A stretch of DNA of 64,000 nucleotides from Wolfiporia cocos. Taxonomy: Eukaryota; Basidiomycota; Agaricomycetes; Polyporales; Phaeolaceae. The stretch lies in NCBI GenBank assembly GCA_029448655.1, contig JACCLO010000010.1, positions 2,604,001 to 2,668,000 of the forward strand. Direction: 5' to 3'. A program made the translations under genes and the position numbers. The notes under the pieces are model-generated. The model searched no databases, had not been told where the DNA came from, and saw only the letters and a list, made by a program, of their open reading frames with translations. How positions within the stretch are numbered: position 1 is the stretch's first letter; each line of letters starts with the position of its first letter. Of the stretch, positions 49,286 to 59,819 are shown piece by piece.

Positions 49286-49670
49286 TGTCACAACCCCCAT
49301 ACTAGTTGACGCATGGCTAGCCCCTTACATTACATCATAGCTTACATAAGCATTTGAGATCCTGACCGGTAGGCATGTGCGCACAGGCCACATCACTTTA
49401 GGGCAAGGGTAGTTACTTAGGACTACAGCGCTACTGTGATGTATATAACCTTGAGAGTCTGAGGCATTCTCCTCAGACTCATCATATGCACCATGCCTTA
49501 GGGCAACATTACTCCATCTCTTGCTGCATGCCTATACACTCACTAGTCTGTTGCTGCTGTGACTCAACATTACCTTGATGACGACTTGACGGCTTAACGT
49601 CGACGTCTAGGGGTTCAGACTTAGGAGGAGGGCGTATGGGTTGAGGGATGACCCATAGAGTTTTGGGTCA
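49286..49670 (+). repeat. LTR copy with TATA hairpin
   Basis: TGTCACAACCCCC to GAGTTTTGGGTCA. TATA (gtatataacc, 49441-49450) is followed by a perfect 10-bp hairpin GAGTCTGAGG (49455-49464) with CCTCAGACTC (49471-49480). On its left, at about 49232-49285, is a tRNA-like piece on the minus strand with a B-box (GGTTCAACTCC). A matching TSD was not found. Confidence 0.65.
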
Positions 49671-51317
49671 CAATACATACCTTTCTCCACATTAGTGTTG
49701 CAATGGTCTGGCTATGGCTTGGTTGGGCTCAGCTTTGAGCAGCTACAGCTATCCATCAGCTTATTCCCATGGCTAGGCACCCAGCTAATGGACAGTCTGG
49801 TCCGGCAATGGTTCAGCCATGGCTGAGCCATTGTAGCCAGTTCCTAATATGGATAAGTCACTTTTTGAAGTGCTCCTGCTCTCATGTCCGAGTATTACCA
49901 TTGGAAATGTCTAGTATATGTATCATATTTGCATACTTGATGATTTGATGACTTAAGTTGCTAGTCCAAAGGTGAGGCAGAGCTCAGGGTGCAAGGAGCT
50001 CATTTGTGACAGCATGTTCATGACAGATTGTGACATCATAACATTCCTGTCAACTCACCAAGAAGCTAGCTTCATAGTAGTGATGCTTATTATATCAATA
50101 CAGTTGAAGAGACATCAGTTAACATGACTTCAGCACTTTGGTAGTAATTTTGAGGAGATTCTGAGGTTGTAGGAGATGTTCCAGAGATTATCTATCATAT
50201 TGGGGCTGTAGCCATGACTTGAGCAGTTCTGTAGCTGCAGCTGACCAATCGAGAAGCCAGACCAGCCATTTGCCATTCATGAGGGGCAGCTTGGCTATGG
50301 TCCGGCTCAGTCTGGTCGGCTTGCAGCTATGAAACCAGACTGTTGCAACACTACTCCACATCATAGCAGGCCTTGCTGGAACCTGTCACAGAGTTAGGTC
50401 TGTGGCACTGCTGCTATTATTTTATGGTTTTACAGGGTTATTCTACATTACTGTGAAGTATGTACACCCTTCCATAGTTATAGTGTCATCATCATTATGG
50501 CAGGTGCCCATACTGATGCCTCAGCCACCATGTACAAGGGCCACCATTACTAGTGCCCTACTATGCACATGACCTGGTGCCATTACTGGTGCCAGTACCT
50601 ACATGATCTATGTCACCATAGTTACACGCATAGACCAGCATCCTTAGGGCAGGTCCTAGTAGCCTACTGCACTCCCCATGTATATGCGTGACACATAAGC
50701 CTTACAGCTCATGTTTAGCATTCTTGTCTTTGGATCTGAGAAGATCCCTTTATGCTCATACCCTGTGTGCTGCCTGCCTCTCTATAAATGACTGCTAGTC
50801 TGGTGGCTCCGTCTCTGAGATAGTGACTACACCCCAATGCCCAGTCTGCCTTGCTGCAAGAGCAACACCCCCTCTAGTGGATATGCTGAACAGGTGTCCC
50901 CTTGGGCCAAATAGGATCTCGGGTAGCCTGGTCACACTGTACGTACCATACTGTGACAGAACTGGCCCTTTATGAATCACCTAGTTCATTTGGAAAATAT
51001 CTTCTATAGAAAAGCATCTTGATTAGGCAACTCTGTAATATGGCAGTCACTGTTTATGGAACTTGCCAGCTGAAGCTTGAGGCCTTGACTCAAGCCTGAA
51101 GTTTTTTGCACCTCAGCTACATCACAATAACTCTATATTCCATGTGAGAGCACAGGTTATCCAGCTAGTATTGTGTAATCTTGGTGCTCAAACATGTATA
51201 CTAGTTAGCAAATTTGTAAATGCATTGAACGCCACTTAATTATGACTATAGATTATATAATCAACTATAGACACCCGCTTCCTTAGTCAATAATAGCTGC
51301 CTTGTCACAATACCTGT

Positions 51318-51600
51318 GACCCAATCCCCAACCTAATGTCCCACTACATCTTGAGCAAACACTCCAGCCACTCTCTAGGCCATGCCAATAACCCAAGGCG
51401 ATGCTCTGAAGTCCCAGCCTAGTAGTCTTACATGCACACAGCAGAGGTATGATGGTAAAGAGGGAAACTCCCCTAGTTGAACATTGAGAAGTCTGGAGAG
51501 TACACTCCAGACAACCTAGTATATATACATGCAAGTGCACTGTCCTATCTATGTCTGCCCTAAAGCAATGTGGCCTGTGCACACATGCCTAAAGATACTG
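51318..51600 (-). repeat. LTR copy, reverse orientation, with TATA hairpin
   Basis: Begins TGACCCAATCCCC, the complement of the GGGTCA end seen at 49670. It carries the hairpin GTCTGGAG (51491-51498) with CTCCAGAC (51505-51512), then TATA (gtatatatac, near 51519). The U3 limit is uncertain. Confidence 0.55.
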
Positions 51601-51649
51601 CTTACATGATGCATCATGTTACTAACGAGTAATCTAATCAGTGAAGGCA

Positions 51650-51870
51650 CGTGTCAATCTTATCTAAGGGGAGAGGTTTGGCGCTGGGGGGCAGAGAAGT
51701 CGTGGGTTCGAGCCCTAGTTCCCACCTACATGCAGGACTGGTTACCTGGGAGATGGCGCCTTGGTCTGTCTGTCGCCAAACGTGTGCCGGTGCGTTTATA
51801 CGACCCCACCTAAGTTTGTCTCACACCTTGGGTACATACAAGAAGTCAACTAGTCAAGATTGGTGACGAA
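51650..51870 (+). repeat. Possible tRNA-derived SINE
   Basis: An A-box-like TGGCGCTGGGGGG is followed about 15 nt later by a B-box GGTTCGAGCCC (51703-51713). The spacing is too short for a tRNA and acceptor pairing is absent. A similar A/B arrangement is seen near 37765-37805 in decayed form. It could be an eroded tRNA gene instead. Confidence 0.3.
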
Positions 51871-52028
51871 CATCATTGTTATCTCATTTCGCCAGGTACA
51901 TACCAATTCAAGCCTGTGCTCGAGTTGACCCAACATGCTTATTAAACATCGAGAGGCCTCCTCCGCTGGGACTTGCAGCCTGAAGCTTGAGATCTTAAGA
52001 TATCAGCTCGAGTCAATTTTGTTCCAGC

Positions 52029-54377
52029 ATGTCCGTCATATATCACAGTCCAGAGACATCGAGCTACGTTGCCCTGTCCTCTGCACGGCCTGACGCGCGC
52101 ATCATTGCATTCCATCGCGGCCTTGAAGGATACGCCTACTCCCCTGGTCTCGCTACCACACCTTGCGAGGGATGCTGGCGTTGCATCCGTCTTGATCAAA
52201 GATGAGTCAACGCGCTTTGGCTTGCCTGCTTTCAAGATCCTTGGTGTGTCCTGGGCTGCATGTCGCGCAATCGCCGATCACCTTGGTCTCAATATGGTCG
52301 AGTCACTGGACGATCTCGCGCAGGCATTGAAGGGCAGGGATGTAACGCTATTTGCTGCCACAGATGGTAATCACAGACGCGCAGTGGCGCGGATGGCAGC
52401 GTTGCTGTCTGTGCGGTGTGAAATTTACGTTCCGCACGGACTGGATTCCACGACTAAGGCCCTCATTGCAAGTGAGGGCGCAGAAGTCGTGGAGCTTCAG
52501 GGAGACTATGACTACACAGTACGCGAGGCAAATAGGGCTGCGAAGGAGGCAAGGTCTGGTATACTCATTCAGGACACTGCGTTTGAGGGGTACGAGCGAA
52601 TCCCTCAGGTGAGTGATGATGTGCTACCCAAACTTGCAAGTCACAATATCGGGCTGATCGGTGTGTACAGTGGATTGTAGACGGCTACACCACCATGCTT
52701 ACAGAGTTGGATGAGCAGATTTTGCAGCAGACTGAAGGGAGGCACGCTGATGTCGTCATCGTACCCGTGGGAGTCGGTTCACTCGCACAGGCTGTCGTTG
52801 CGCACTACAAACAGAAAGACTGCTCAAAGAAGATCAAAGTAATAACAGTTGATCCAGACACGGCCGCATGCTTGAAAAGAAGCCTTCTGGCTACTGCCAC
52901 TGGGCACGATGCTCCCCCAGCTACACTGACCGGCAACACCATCATGACCGGCTTAAACTGTGGCACAGTCTCAGCGCTTGCATGGCCTTTGCTCAAAGGA
53001 GGGGTGGACATCGCTACCTCAATAGCGGACATTGACGGTCATCGTGCCGTAGAGGACTTACACTCAATGGGCCTGAACGTCGGTCTGTGCGGTGCTGCCC
53101 CGCTCGCCGCCTTGCGCCAGCTTGCTTCCCAGAATAACAATATCCTTACCCCCGAGAGTGTTGTCGTTTTACTTGCAACTGAAGGCCCCTGCGAGTATCC
53201 GGTTCCACACGATAGCACAACGGCCGACCCTGTCGTGCTGACGCAAGTACTAACGCGCATCAAATCTAACCCGGATCTCAGCAGGGACACTGGCGCAGGC
53301 GAGGCTGCAATCGCGGACTACCTTCTCGCATGGCTCGCGCATCATGACTTCGAGGTGCACCACCTCGAGACGCGCCCCGGCCACCCAACTGTGGTTGGCG
53401 TTGCGCGCGGAAGTGGTGGTGGACGGTTCCTCATGTTCAATGGGCACATTGACACTGTCACACTCGCTGGCTACGACGGCGATGCACTCAGCGGTGAGCT
53501 GGTAAATGGCGCAGTATACGGGCACGGGGCATTTGACATGAAGGGGGGAGTCGCTGCGTCGCTCATCGCAGCCCTGCGCGCATGGCAAAGTGCGTGCCTC
53601 AGGGGCGACATTATACTCGCCCTTGTCGCAGATGAGGAGAACCTAAGCCATGGCACGCAGGAGCTGCTAGCGGCCGGATGGCACGCGGACGGCGCAATCG
53701 TAAGTGAGCCGACGGGGCATGAGATGATGCTTTCCCACAAGGGCTTCGTGTGGGCAGAGGTGGACATCATTGGAAAAGCGGGGCACGGCTCGCGACCCGA
53801 TCTGTGTATCGACACTATCACGAAGGCAGGACATTTCCTCATTGCACTGGAGAAGCATGGCGAGGATCTTATGTGTAGATGTCTAGCTGAGGCGGTGAAC
53901 CATCCACAGCTTGGCACCGGGACGATACATGCCGGTCTAATCAAAGGCGGAGAGGAGGTCTCGTCGTATCCTGCGCTTTGCACAGTATCTATCGAGCGCA
54001 GGACAGTGCCCGGAGAGACGCCTGACCTAGTGGAATCACAGTTGAGAGCCCTCCTGGATGGTCTGGCTGGCACTGTACAGGACTTCAAGTATATCCTGCG
54101 TATGGGCGAGCACAGGGCGCCATTTACTATCGACCCAGAGCATCCATTTGTAACATTGTTCAGGAAGCACTCAGAGGAGACACTGCAGGAGACAGTGAAC
54201 ATCCAAGACGGAACCTACTGGACGGACAGTGCTCTTCTTGCCGAGAAAGGGATCCAAGCCATGCTATTTGGCGTGCAGGGTGGGGGCGCACACGCAGCAA
54301 CGGAGTGGGCAAATGTGGATAGTATTGAGAAGGTGAGTGAAACCTTCGCCCGCTTTGCCATCGAAGTCTGTGGGTAG
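52029..54377 (+). CDS. Diaminopropionate ammonia-lyase / M20 peptidase fusion, one frameshift
   Basis: The N-terminal part is a fold-type II PLP enzyme. DESTRFGLPAFKILG carries the likely PLP lysine; DGNHRRAVARMA, YVPHG and GDYDYTV follow, and the part ends with VPVGVGSLAQAVV. Such enzymes split 2,3-diaminopropionate to pyruvate and ammonia. The C-terminal part is a zinc-dependent M20 hydrolase (ArgE/DapE/carboxypeptidase type) with GHIDTV, HGAFDMKGG, ADEE, SEPTG, GHGSRP and GGGAHAATEW, so its metal ligands look complete. Exons are 52029-52608 and 52671-54377, joined by a 62-nt intron with a perfect donor. The ATG frame (MSVIYHSPET, then FHRGLEGYAYSP) loses register at about 52137-52146 by one extra base. 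Removing one base gives 762 codons including stop. This may be a real mutation or an assembly error. The fused product could release and then deaminate an N-acylated substrate (inference). Confidence 0.8.
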
Positions 54378-55221
54378 CAATTGGAAAGCCTTCGTTCCTC
54401 GTCTCACCACAGCACTCCGTGGCATCATAGATAAATGCACTGGTGGTATGTATGAACGCTAGACTTGATAATCCTCATGTTCCCTGTTCCCTGATTCGGG
54501 TACAGTTGCCGAAATTTTACGTTTCAAATCGGGAGTGCCGGCATAAGAGTTAATCGCGCGTTCGATCAGCTCTCAAGCTTCTAAGGACGCCAACGGAACA
54601 CAAATAACTGTACTGTGGAAATTTTATGTACACACGGATTGTGTGAAACGTGATGAGTCGGATGCGACATGCGTTTCAGAAATCGACAAAGTAAGCAGCA
54701 AATCCTGCACCCGGTCATGGGCTCCACTATAATAAGGCAAGCGTGATTGACGCTGCTGCTGGGCAACGATTTGTACTATCACAGCGCAAATCAGAAGACA
54801 GGCTGAAAAGGGGGGGGGGGTCAAGCATAAGCATCGTGGTACGTCGCGATTGAGCGTGGTGATCCCGGGTGGATCGATGCAGCGGATATGGCGGAGGTCT
54901 CACTGGCAGCACGCGGACTGGAGGGCTGTAGTGACGCAGGTACATTCGCGTCATCGGGTGTTCCATGGAAGGTAAGCCTCTGTGGCTTCCGGTACACGCG
55001 CGGCGGGTATAAGTGTAACTACGACGTCTTGTGTACGTACTAGCGTGCTAAGCTATAGGTGCTTGGCGTTGAGCAGAAGCTAGGGCAGTGAAATCAGTGA
55101 GACCAGTTTTGCTAGTGCGCCGACAACCCCTGACACGAGGCGGCGGCAGCCCGCCCTCCCCGATCCGCAACGTCAAAAGTTAGTGATCAGAAGCCTGATC
55201 TTAGACCATCAGGGGTAGAGT
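54378..55221. other. Intergenic, nothing recognised
   Basis: Contains a 10-base G run near 54809. No gene, RNA or repeat was seen beyond the flank of the foldback element. Confidence 0.45.
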
Positions 55222-55340
55222 TTCAGTCAATTATCTTAATCTGCCAACTGCCCTTCGCTTAAGAAATCGCACTTGCGAGCTAGGTTTGCACGCAGATTAA
55301 TCTGCTAACTGCGGCAGATTAATCTACTGTGACAATAAAA

Positions 55341-55427
55341 TGGCACAGCCCGGATTCGAACCAAGGACCTTAGTGCAGATGAGAATAAGAGCATCGCAGC
55401 ATAATTAGCCAACTGAGCTACAGTGCA
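55341..55427 (-). other. tRNA-like sequence in left arm
   Basis: Has an A-box-like TAGCTCAGTTGG, AAGGTC before the T arm, and the B-box GGTTCGAATCC. The T stem pairs fully with G-U pairs, and a 3' discriminator A is present. The acceptor stem pairs with two mismatches and the D stem poorly. The A-to-B distance is about 14 nt longer than in a class I tRNA, suggesting an intron or decay. Anticodon not assignable. Confidence 0.5.
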
Positions 55428-55717
55428 ACTGGTGTTGCCCCCATTTGAAGCAATATATAGAGTATTTTGTAAACTTCATTTTCGCAGTTTAACATCTTCC
55501 ATAACACAAATACAAATGAATCTGCCTCTAAAGACCTGTGATTCCAGTGTATTCAGCTTTCCCATGGTGAGTTGCCCCAGGTCAAGCATGGTAAATCAAG
55601 CTACCACTATCATTGATTTCTGTATGCTTGTTGGAGCAGTTAGTTGCCTTGATGATTTGCGAAAATTGTGTGTAAAATTTGCGTTATATATATTTTAATT
55701 GGTCACAGGTACCTGTT

Positions 55718-55804
55718 GCCGCAATGGCTCAGTTGACTAATTATGCTGCGATGGTGTTATTCTCATCTGCGCTAAGGTCCTTGGTTCGAATCCGGGATGT
55801 GCCA
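55718..55804 (+). other. tRNA-like sequence in right arm
   Basis: Mirror copy of the unit in the left arm, with TGGCTCAGTTGAC as A box and an identical B box GGTTCGAATCC. The acceptor stem is even less well paired. The substitutions lie mainly outside the pol III promoter boxes. Confidence 0.45.
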
Positions 55805-56274
55805 TTTTATTGTCACAGTAGATTAATCTGCCGCAGTTAGCAGATTAATCTGCGTGCAAACCTAGCTCGCAACTGCGATTTCTTAAGCGAAGGGCAGTTG
55901 GCAGATTAAGATAATTGACTGAAGTCCCTCGTCAGGGTGTTCCAAGCGCCAGCGTCACACACAACGCGGTCAGTGCAGTGTGCTTAGGCTGATATTTTCT
56001 GTAGGACATTTCTAATTCAAGTTCCTGTCGATCGCTGTGAGACCTTATTTAACGTTGCAATTATGTAAGTGTACGATGCGATCTGCACCGCAGTTCGTGT
56101 GGTCTGACCTTATTGGCGTTTCGCAAAAGCAGCTGTTCACATACTTTTTCCAGACTCCGCCTTGTTTGCTCCGGCTTTAGCAGCATGGCTATAAAAAGGA
56201 TGGTCCCAGAGACTAGCCTTGAACTCATTCATTTCTGTCGCGTAGATTGCTGCACGAGAGAACATTAGGCATCC

Positions 56275-57295
56275 ATGGTAGCCCCCGCTTTTACAGTTCA
56301 ATTGGTCGAGAGTCCAACCGGTATGCTATATCCATTTGAAACGAACGGAGGCTTCACTGATCTTTGAGGACAGAGTCCCAGGTTCGACAGGCCGCGCGGA
56401 TTTTTGCAGACCTCACGCCAGGTGGTAAGGATCCGGACATGTACATCAAAGCCGCTCGCATCAACAAATTTGAGTATTCCGCTTCCAGATCCGCTAGCAA
56501 TTGCTCTGACGGGTGGAAACGCCAACCTCCTACAAGATCTGGCGGAGTCGATGACTAGGCCGATCGCTTTCCAGATCGGCGACATGTATACCGCAATCGA
56601 TGAGAATGGTGATATGGTTGGCTTCACTATGTGGATACCACCTGGAAAGCAATGATTATCCACGTATGTACGCTTGTTTCTGGGGATATATGCCTAATCT
56701 GACATGCTATTGATTTATGTACATTTTTAGAGAAGATCAAATGCGACTTGGCTATACGGACTTCATGAGTAAACTCTCGGATGAGGTCAAATCATACTCG
56801 GCAACAACTATTCGTGCGGTATTTGAAGAAAACATACATATCTGGATAACGATCTCCTATAGCTCGGCCATGACTTTCCAAAGGTTATCGATGGGTTCAC
56901 TGGGATTGAAAATGTACGACAACGCACAGTTATGGCCGGAGAGCTACTCGACATGCTCATATCTGTCGTTGCTTAGACCAAGCTGAACTGCTACTGGTGC
57001 GACTTCAACTTTGTCAAAGCCGAGTTCCAGAGGAAAGGCGTGGCCAAAAGCATGTTTCAACTGGCTTCCAAGAAGGCCTAGTAGAACGGGTATTCGATGG
57101 CACTGGCTACCACCAATATTCGTAACGTCTGTAGCATTCTAGTATTTAGTACTATATCGCTCACATGTTACCATTCACTTGCAGGTTGCCATCTACGAAA
57201 GGCTAGGCTTTGAGATGAAGGGCTTCCAGGAGATGCCATCTCCCTGGGGAGCCTGGCCAGCATGGGTCTTCCTGTGCAAACCTGAGTCTGCCTGA
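56275..57295 (+). pseudogene. GNAT-family N-acetyltransferase pseudogene
   Basis: A TATAAAAA box lies at about 56191-56198. Intact-looking exons 56275-56320, 56374-56421 and 56489-56652 read MVAPAFTVQLVESPT, VRQAARIFADLT and DPLAIALTGGNANLLQDL, then VGFTMWIPPGKQ and a TGA at 56653-56655. Beyond it, homologous pieces continue in changing frames with further stops: EDQMRLGYTDFMSKLSDE, FNFVKAEFQRKGVAKSMFQL (the acetyl-CoA loop), and a last exon IYERLGFEMKGFQEMPSPWG to 57295. A double TAG lies after QLASKKA. Mushroom genomes carry many related GNAT genes (seen also as an SSEEQRRLG-type family). It was once a cytosolic acyl-CoA transferase and is now clearly dead. Confidence 0.82.
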
Positions 57296-57986
57296 AACGA
57301 GTGTCACTCGGCGCCAAATCTATCTGAAGACAATGCGATGTAGAACAACATGTAACTATCGGCAGGTCTATCCAAGTTCTTTGGATCCGATGAAGGCTGA
57401 TCGGTTACATAGGTAATGTTGTGAGAAATTCTGATGTATTCCATTTACAATCTTCGCCGGCGCATCGCCCGAACAGATTGTGATATGACACTATACAGCC
57501 GCATCTGTGGACAAGAATGCTCACCGTGCTTCTGTGTGCGCCTATACGAGCGCCCCTGATGCACTCGTAATCTATCTATGGAACTTTCATGCCCTTTGGT
57601 CCGCTGCATGTGGAATGACTAATCGCTAATTGACGAAGGTGCTTATTTGACAAAATCTGTGATCCGGCAGACATTTTCTCGTATATGACCTCTAGTATAT
57701 CGTTGCACCCCGAGAACGTTCTGGCTGTTTAGGGCTGCCTAAAGGATCGATATTGGCTCGGGCTATGCACCTCAATGCAACACTGTCAGTTGAACAATAC
57801 AAACTCCATGCCTGATAAGACAAATGGTTACGAACAGATTGAGTTCGGCAGGGATATCAGGATTTTGATTATCTGCCTGGTGGAAACTTAGTCATCCCGT
57901 AGCCCATCCTAACCAGTAGCCTCTATATAATATGAATATCAGTAGGCCGCACATCTCCTCCCCACTCTCCTGTGAGTGGAACGACC
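57296..57986. other. Intergenic, nothing recognised
   Basis: Moderately AT-rich. No frame with a recognisable domain. Confidence 0.4.
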
Positions 57987-58330
57987 ATGAAGTCCTCACA
58001 ATTCCAAAATTCGCTCTATATCGGCAACAATCTAAATGGTATCTTGTATGGTGCGAGTAATGTAGCGCACTTGTTGCATGACAGTCTGACACATAGTTCC
58101 TAGGCGCAGAGCTCGTGTTGTATATCATATCGATGAGAAGCTTGCTCACTAGTCGCCAAAGATCTAGCTCCGACAATTTCTACATTCTTTTCAGCACTGC
58201 ACTACTTCTACTTATTACAGTTTTTGTTGTCACTCAAGCCATATTCGGTGGGGAAATGTGGATTGCCAATGCTGGCTATCCCGGTGGTCCATCCGCGTAC
58301 CTGACACCTAAACCTCACGTATTACCAAGC
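57987..58330 (+). pseudogene. Truncated multi-pass membrane protein of a mushroom 7-TM family
   Basis: Exon one (57987-58050) reads MKSSQFQNSLYIGNNLNGILY. After a 53-nt intron, exon two starts at 58104 with GAELVLYIISM, then a membrane segment (FSTALLLLITVFVVTQAIFG) and GEMWIANAGYPGGPSAYL. This is the second-to-third helix region of a family greatly expanded in Agaricomycetes. The continuing VWYQT-type segment is not found, and the sequence runs into a tandem-repeat array. Function unknown. Confidence 0.6.
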
Positions 58331-58469
58331 TTATTAGCTTGCCATACACGTGCGTGCACCAAGCTAGTAAGCTTGAATTATCGTCCTACCCGCATACTGC
58401 CAGTAGCACCGCAGTCGATTGCCCTTCTGGGGTGAAGATCATGTGCCCGCTCACTCCCCGCGCCACCCA

Positions 58470-59345
58470 CCAGCGCCTCACTCCCTGTGCCACCTACCAG
58501 CGCCCTGCCGCCCCCACGCCACCGACAAGCGCCCCGCCGCCGCTGTCGCGCACGACGGCGGCGACGGCGTGCTCAATTCTTTACATAATCACACCGTTCT
58601 TTCACGCTTTCTAGACAACGTAGCCCTACGATTCCAATGGTAATAACAATATTTCCGTAGCTCCCACGCGTGGGATGGATGCCGCCGCCCGACGACGGAT
58701 GACATCCGGCGGGCGTCTGACCTCCCAAACGCGGAGAGTTATCCCACGATCGGCGCTACGTCTCGTCGCGCCAGATAATGGCGCGCTTATCTTATCGCGC
58801 TCGTCCCACGCCGCCCCCGCGCCACCGACAAGCGCCTCGCCGCCGCTGTCGCGCACGACGGCGGCGACGGCGCGCTCAATTCTTTATGTAATCACGCCGT
58901 TCTTTCACGCTTCCTAAATAATGTAGCCCTACGATTTCAATGGTAATAACTATATTTCCGTAGCTCCCACGCGTGGGATGGATGCCGCCGCCCGACGACG
59001 GATGACATCCGGCGGGCGTCTGACCTTCCAAACGCGGAACGTTATCCCACGCTCAGCGCTCGGCCTTGTCGCGCCTCGACCTTCAGATAGCAGTGCGCTT
59101 ATCTGATTGCGCCGCCGCGCCGATGCTGTCGCGCACATCGGCGGTGATGGTGGGCTCATTCTTCGAATTTTCGACTCGCGCTTTTTGTATCATATGTAAT
59201 ATAGTATTTACAGCTTTGTAGAGTCATATTAAATTTTTGTTGCCCCGGTGATTGAGATGGATGCGTCACTCAGCGGGCGGATGACATTGGGTTTGGCGCC
59301 CGAATCTCTAGATTAGAATGCTTATCTAATTGTACCTTGGCGCTT
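58470..59345. repeat. Tandem repeat, unit about 303 bp, two good copies plus degraded ones
   Basis: ACCGACAAGCGCC recurs at about 58521 and 58824, and ACGCGTGGGATGGATGCC at about 58667 and 58970. Both pairs are 303 apart. A third, diverged unit continues to about 59345. Each unit contains the GC-rich palindromic stretch around CGCTGTCGCGCACGACGGCG and an AT-rich segment. No coding frame survives across units. Confidence 0.85.
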
Positions 59346-59476
59346 ACTGACATTCGTTCGGTCAGACGCATCTTATCTCCGGCTTCTCGATCTTCGATCA
59401 TGACATCATTGCCAGCCGAGCGAGCGCGCATGGACAAGTCCGTAGGGACTTAGTGGCTATGCCTCTGCAGTCACGG

Positions 59477-59770
59477 CTGCAGATTTATTTCCACACCCCT
59501 GTGTCTGATGATGATTCCCATCCTTCGTGGTTGCAGATTTATTTCCTCCGCTTCAGATACACACCCTCATAACGCTCCTGTGTCTGATGATGATTCCCAT
59601 CCTCCGTGGTTGCAGATTTATTTCCTCCGCTTCAGATATACACTACCTTAGCGTTCCTGTGTCTGATGATGATTCCCATCCTCCGTGGTTGCAGATTTAT
59701 TTCCTTCGCATTTTCAGAACCCTCCTCCTTCGCTTTACATCTATGTTCACACTCCTGTGTCTGACATTAA
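59477..59770. repeat. Tandem repeat, unit about 79 bp
   Basis: GTGTCTGATGATGATTCCCA recurs near 59501, 59580 and 59659, with CGTGGTTGCAGATTTATTTC between copies. A partial fourth copy ends near 59765. Mostly pyrimidine-rich. Confidence 0.85.
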
Positions 59771-59819
59771 CAAACAGAAGCATATATTTGATTAAGTACA
59801 AAGCGAGCAGATAGCGGCA

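Larger units (their letters stand above)
36770..51600. repeat. Mobile-element island with CpG-depleted blocks
   Basis: A sharp change in composition from about 36770: counting by eye, 36781-37560 contains a single CpG in 780 bases, while the flanking gene-rich DNA is full of them. The island is built from LTR copies on both strands, decayed transposase, a Mutator-like element and foldback sequences, listed separately. Stretches not listed individually (36770-37490, 39903-41179, 41775-42064, 42471-43584, 44792-45398, 46114-48650, 49671-51317) contain no intact gene. They hold frames broken by many stops and further LTR-like pieces. Confidence 0.8.
55222..55923. mobile_element. Foldback element with long inverted arms holding tRNA-like sequences
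   Basis: About 210-bp terminal inverted repeats (55222-about 55430 and about 55715-55923), starting TTCAGTCAATTATC and containing two AGATTAATCT palindromes each. The arms differ by a few substitutions only. Both contain a tRNA-like unit pointing to the outer end. The 280-bp AT-rich centre has no recognisable gene. I could not find a convincing TSD. Type unknown. Confidence 0.75.

Noticed and set aside
52609..52680. Stop codon dividing the ammonia-lyase and M20 parts into two genes
   Set aside because: A perfect donor (CAG|GTGAGT) and acceptor (52669-52670) remove it and give the family sequence IPQWIVDGYTTM.
55341..55804. Two functional tRNA genes
   Set aside because: B boxes are intact, but the D stem and acceptor stem pair poorly and no anticodon can be assigned, so they are recorded as tRNA-like only.
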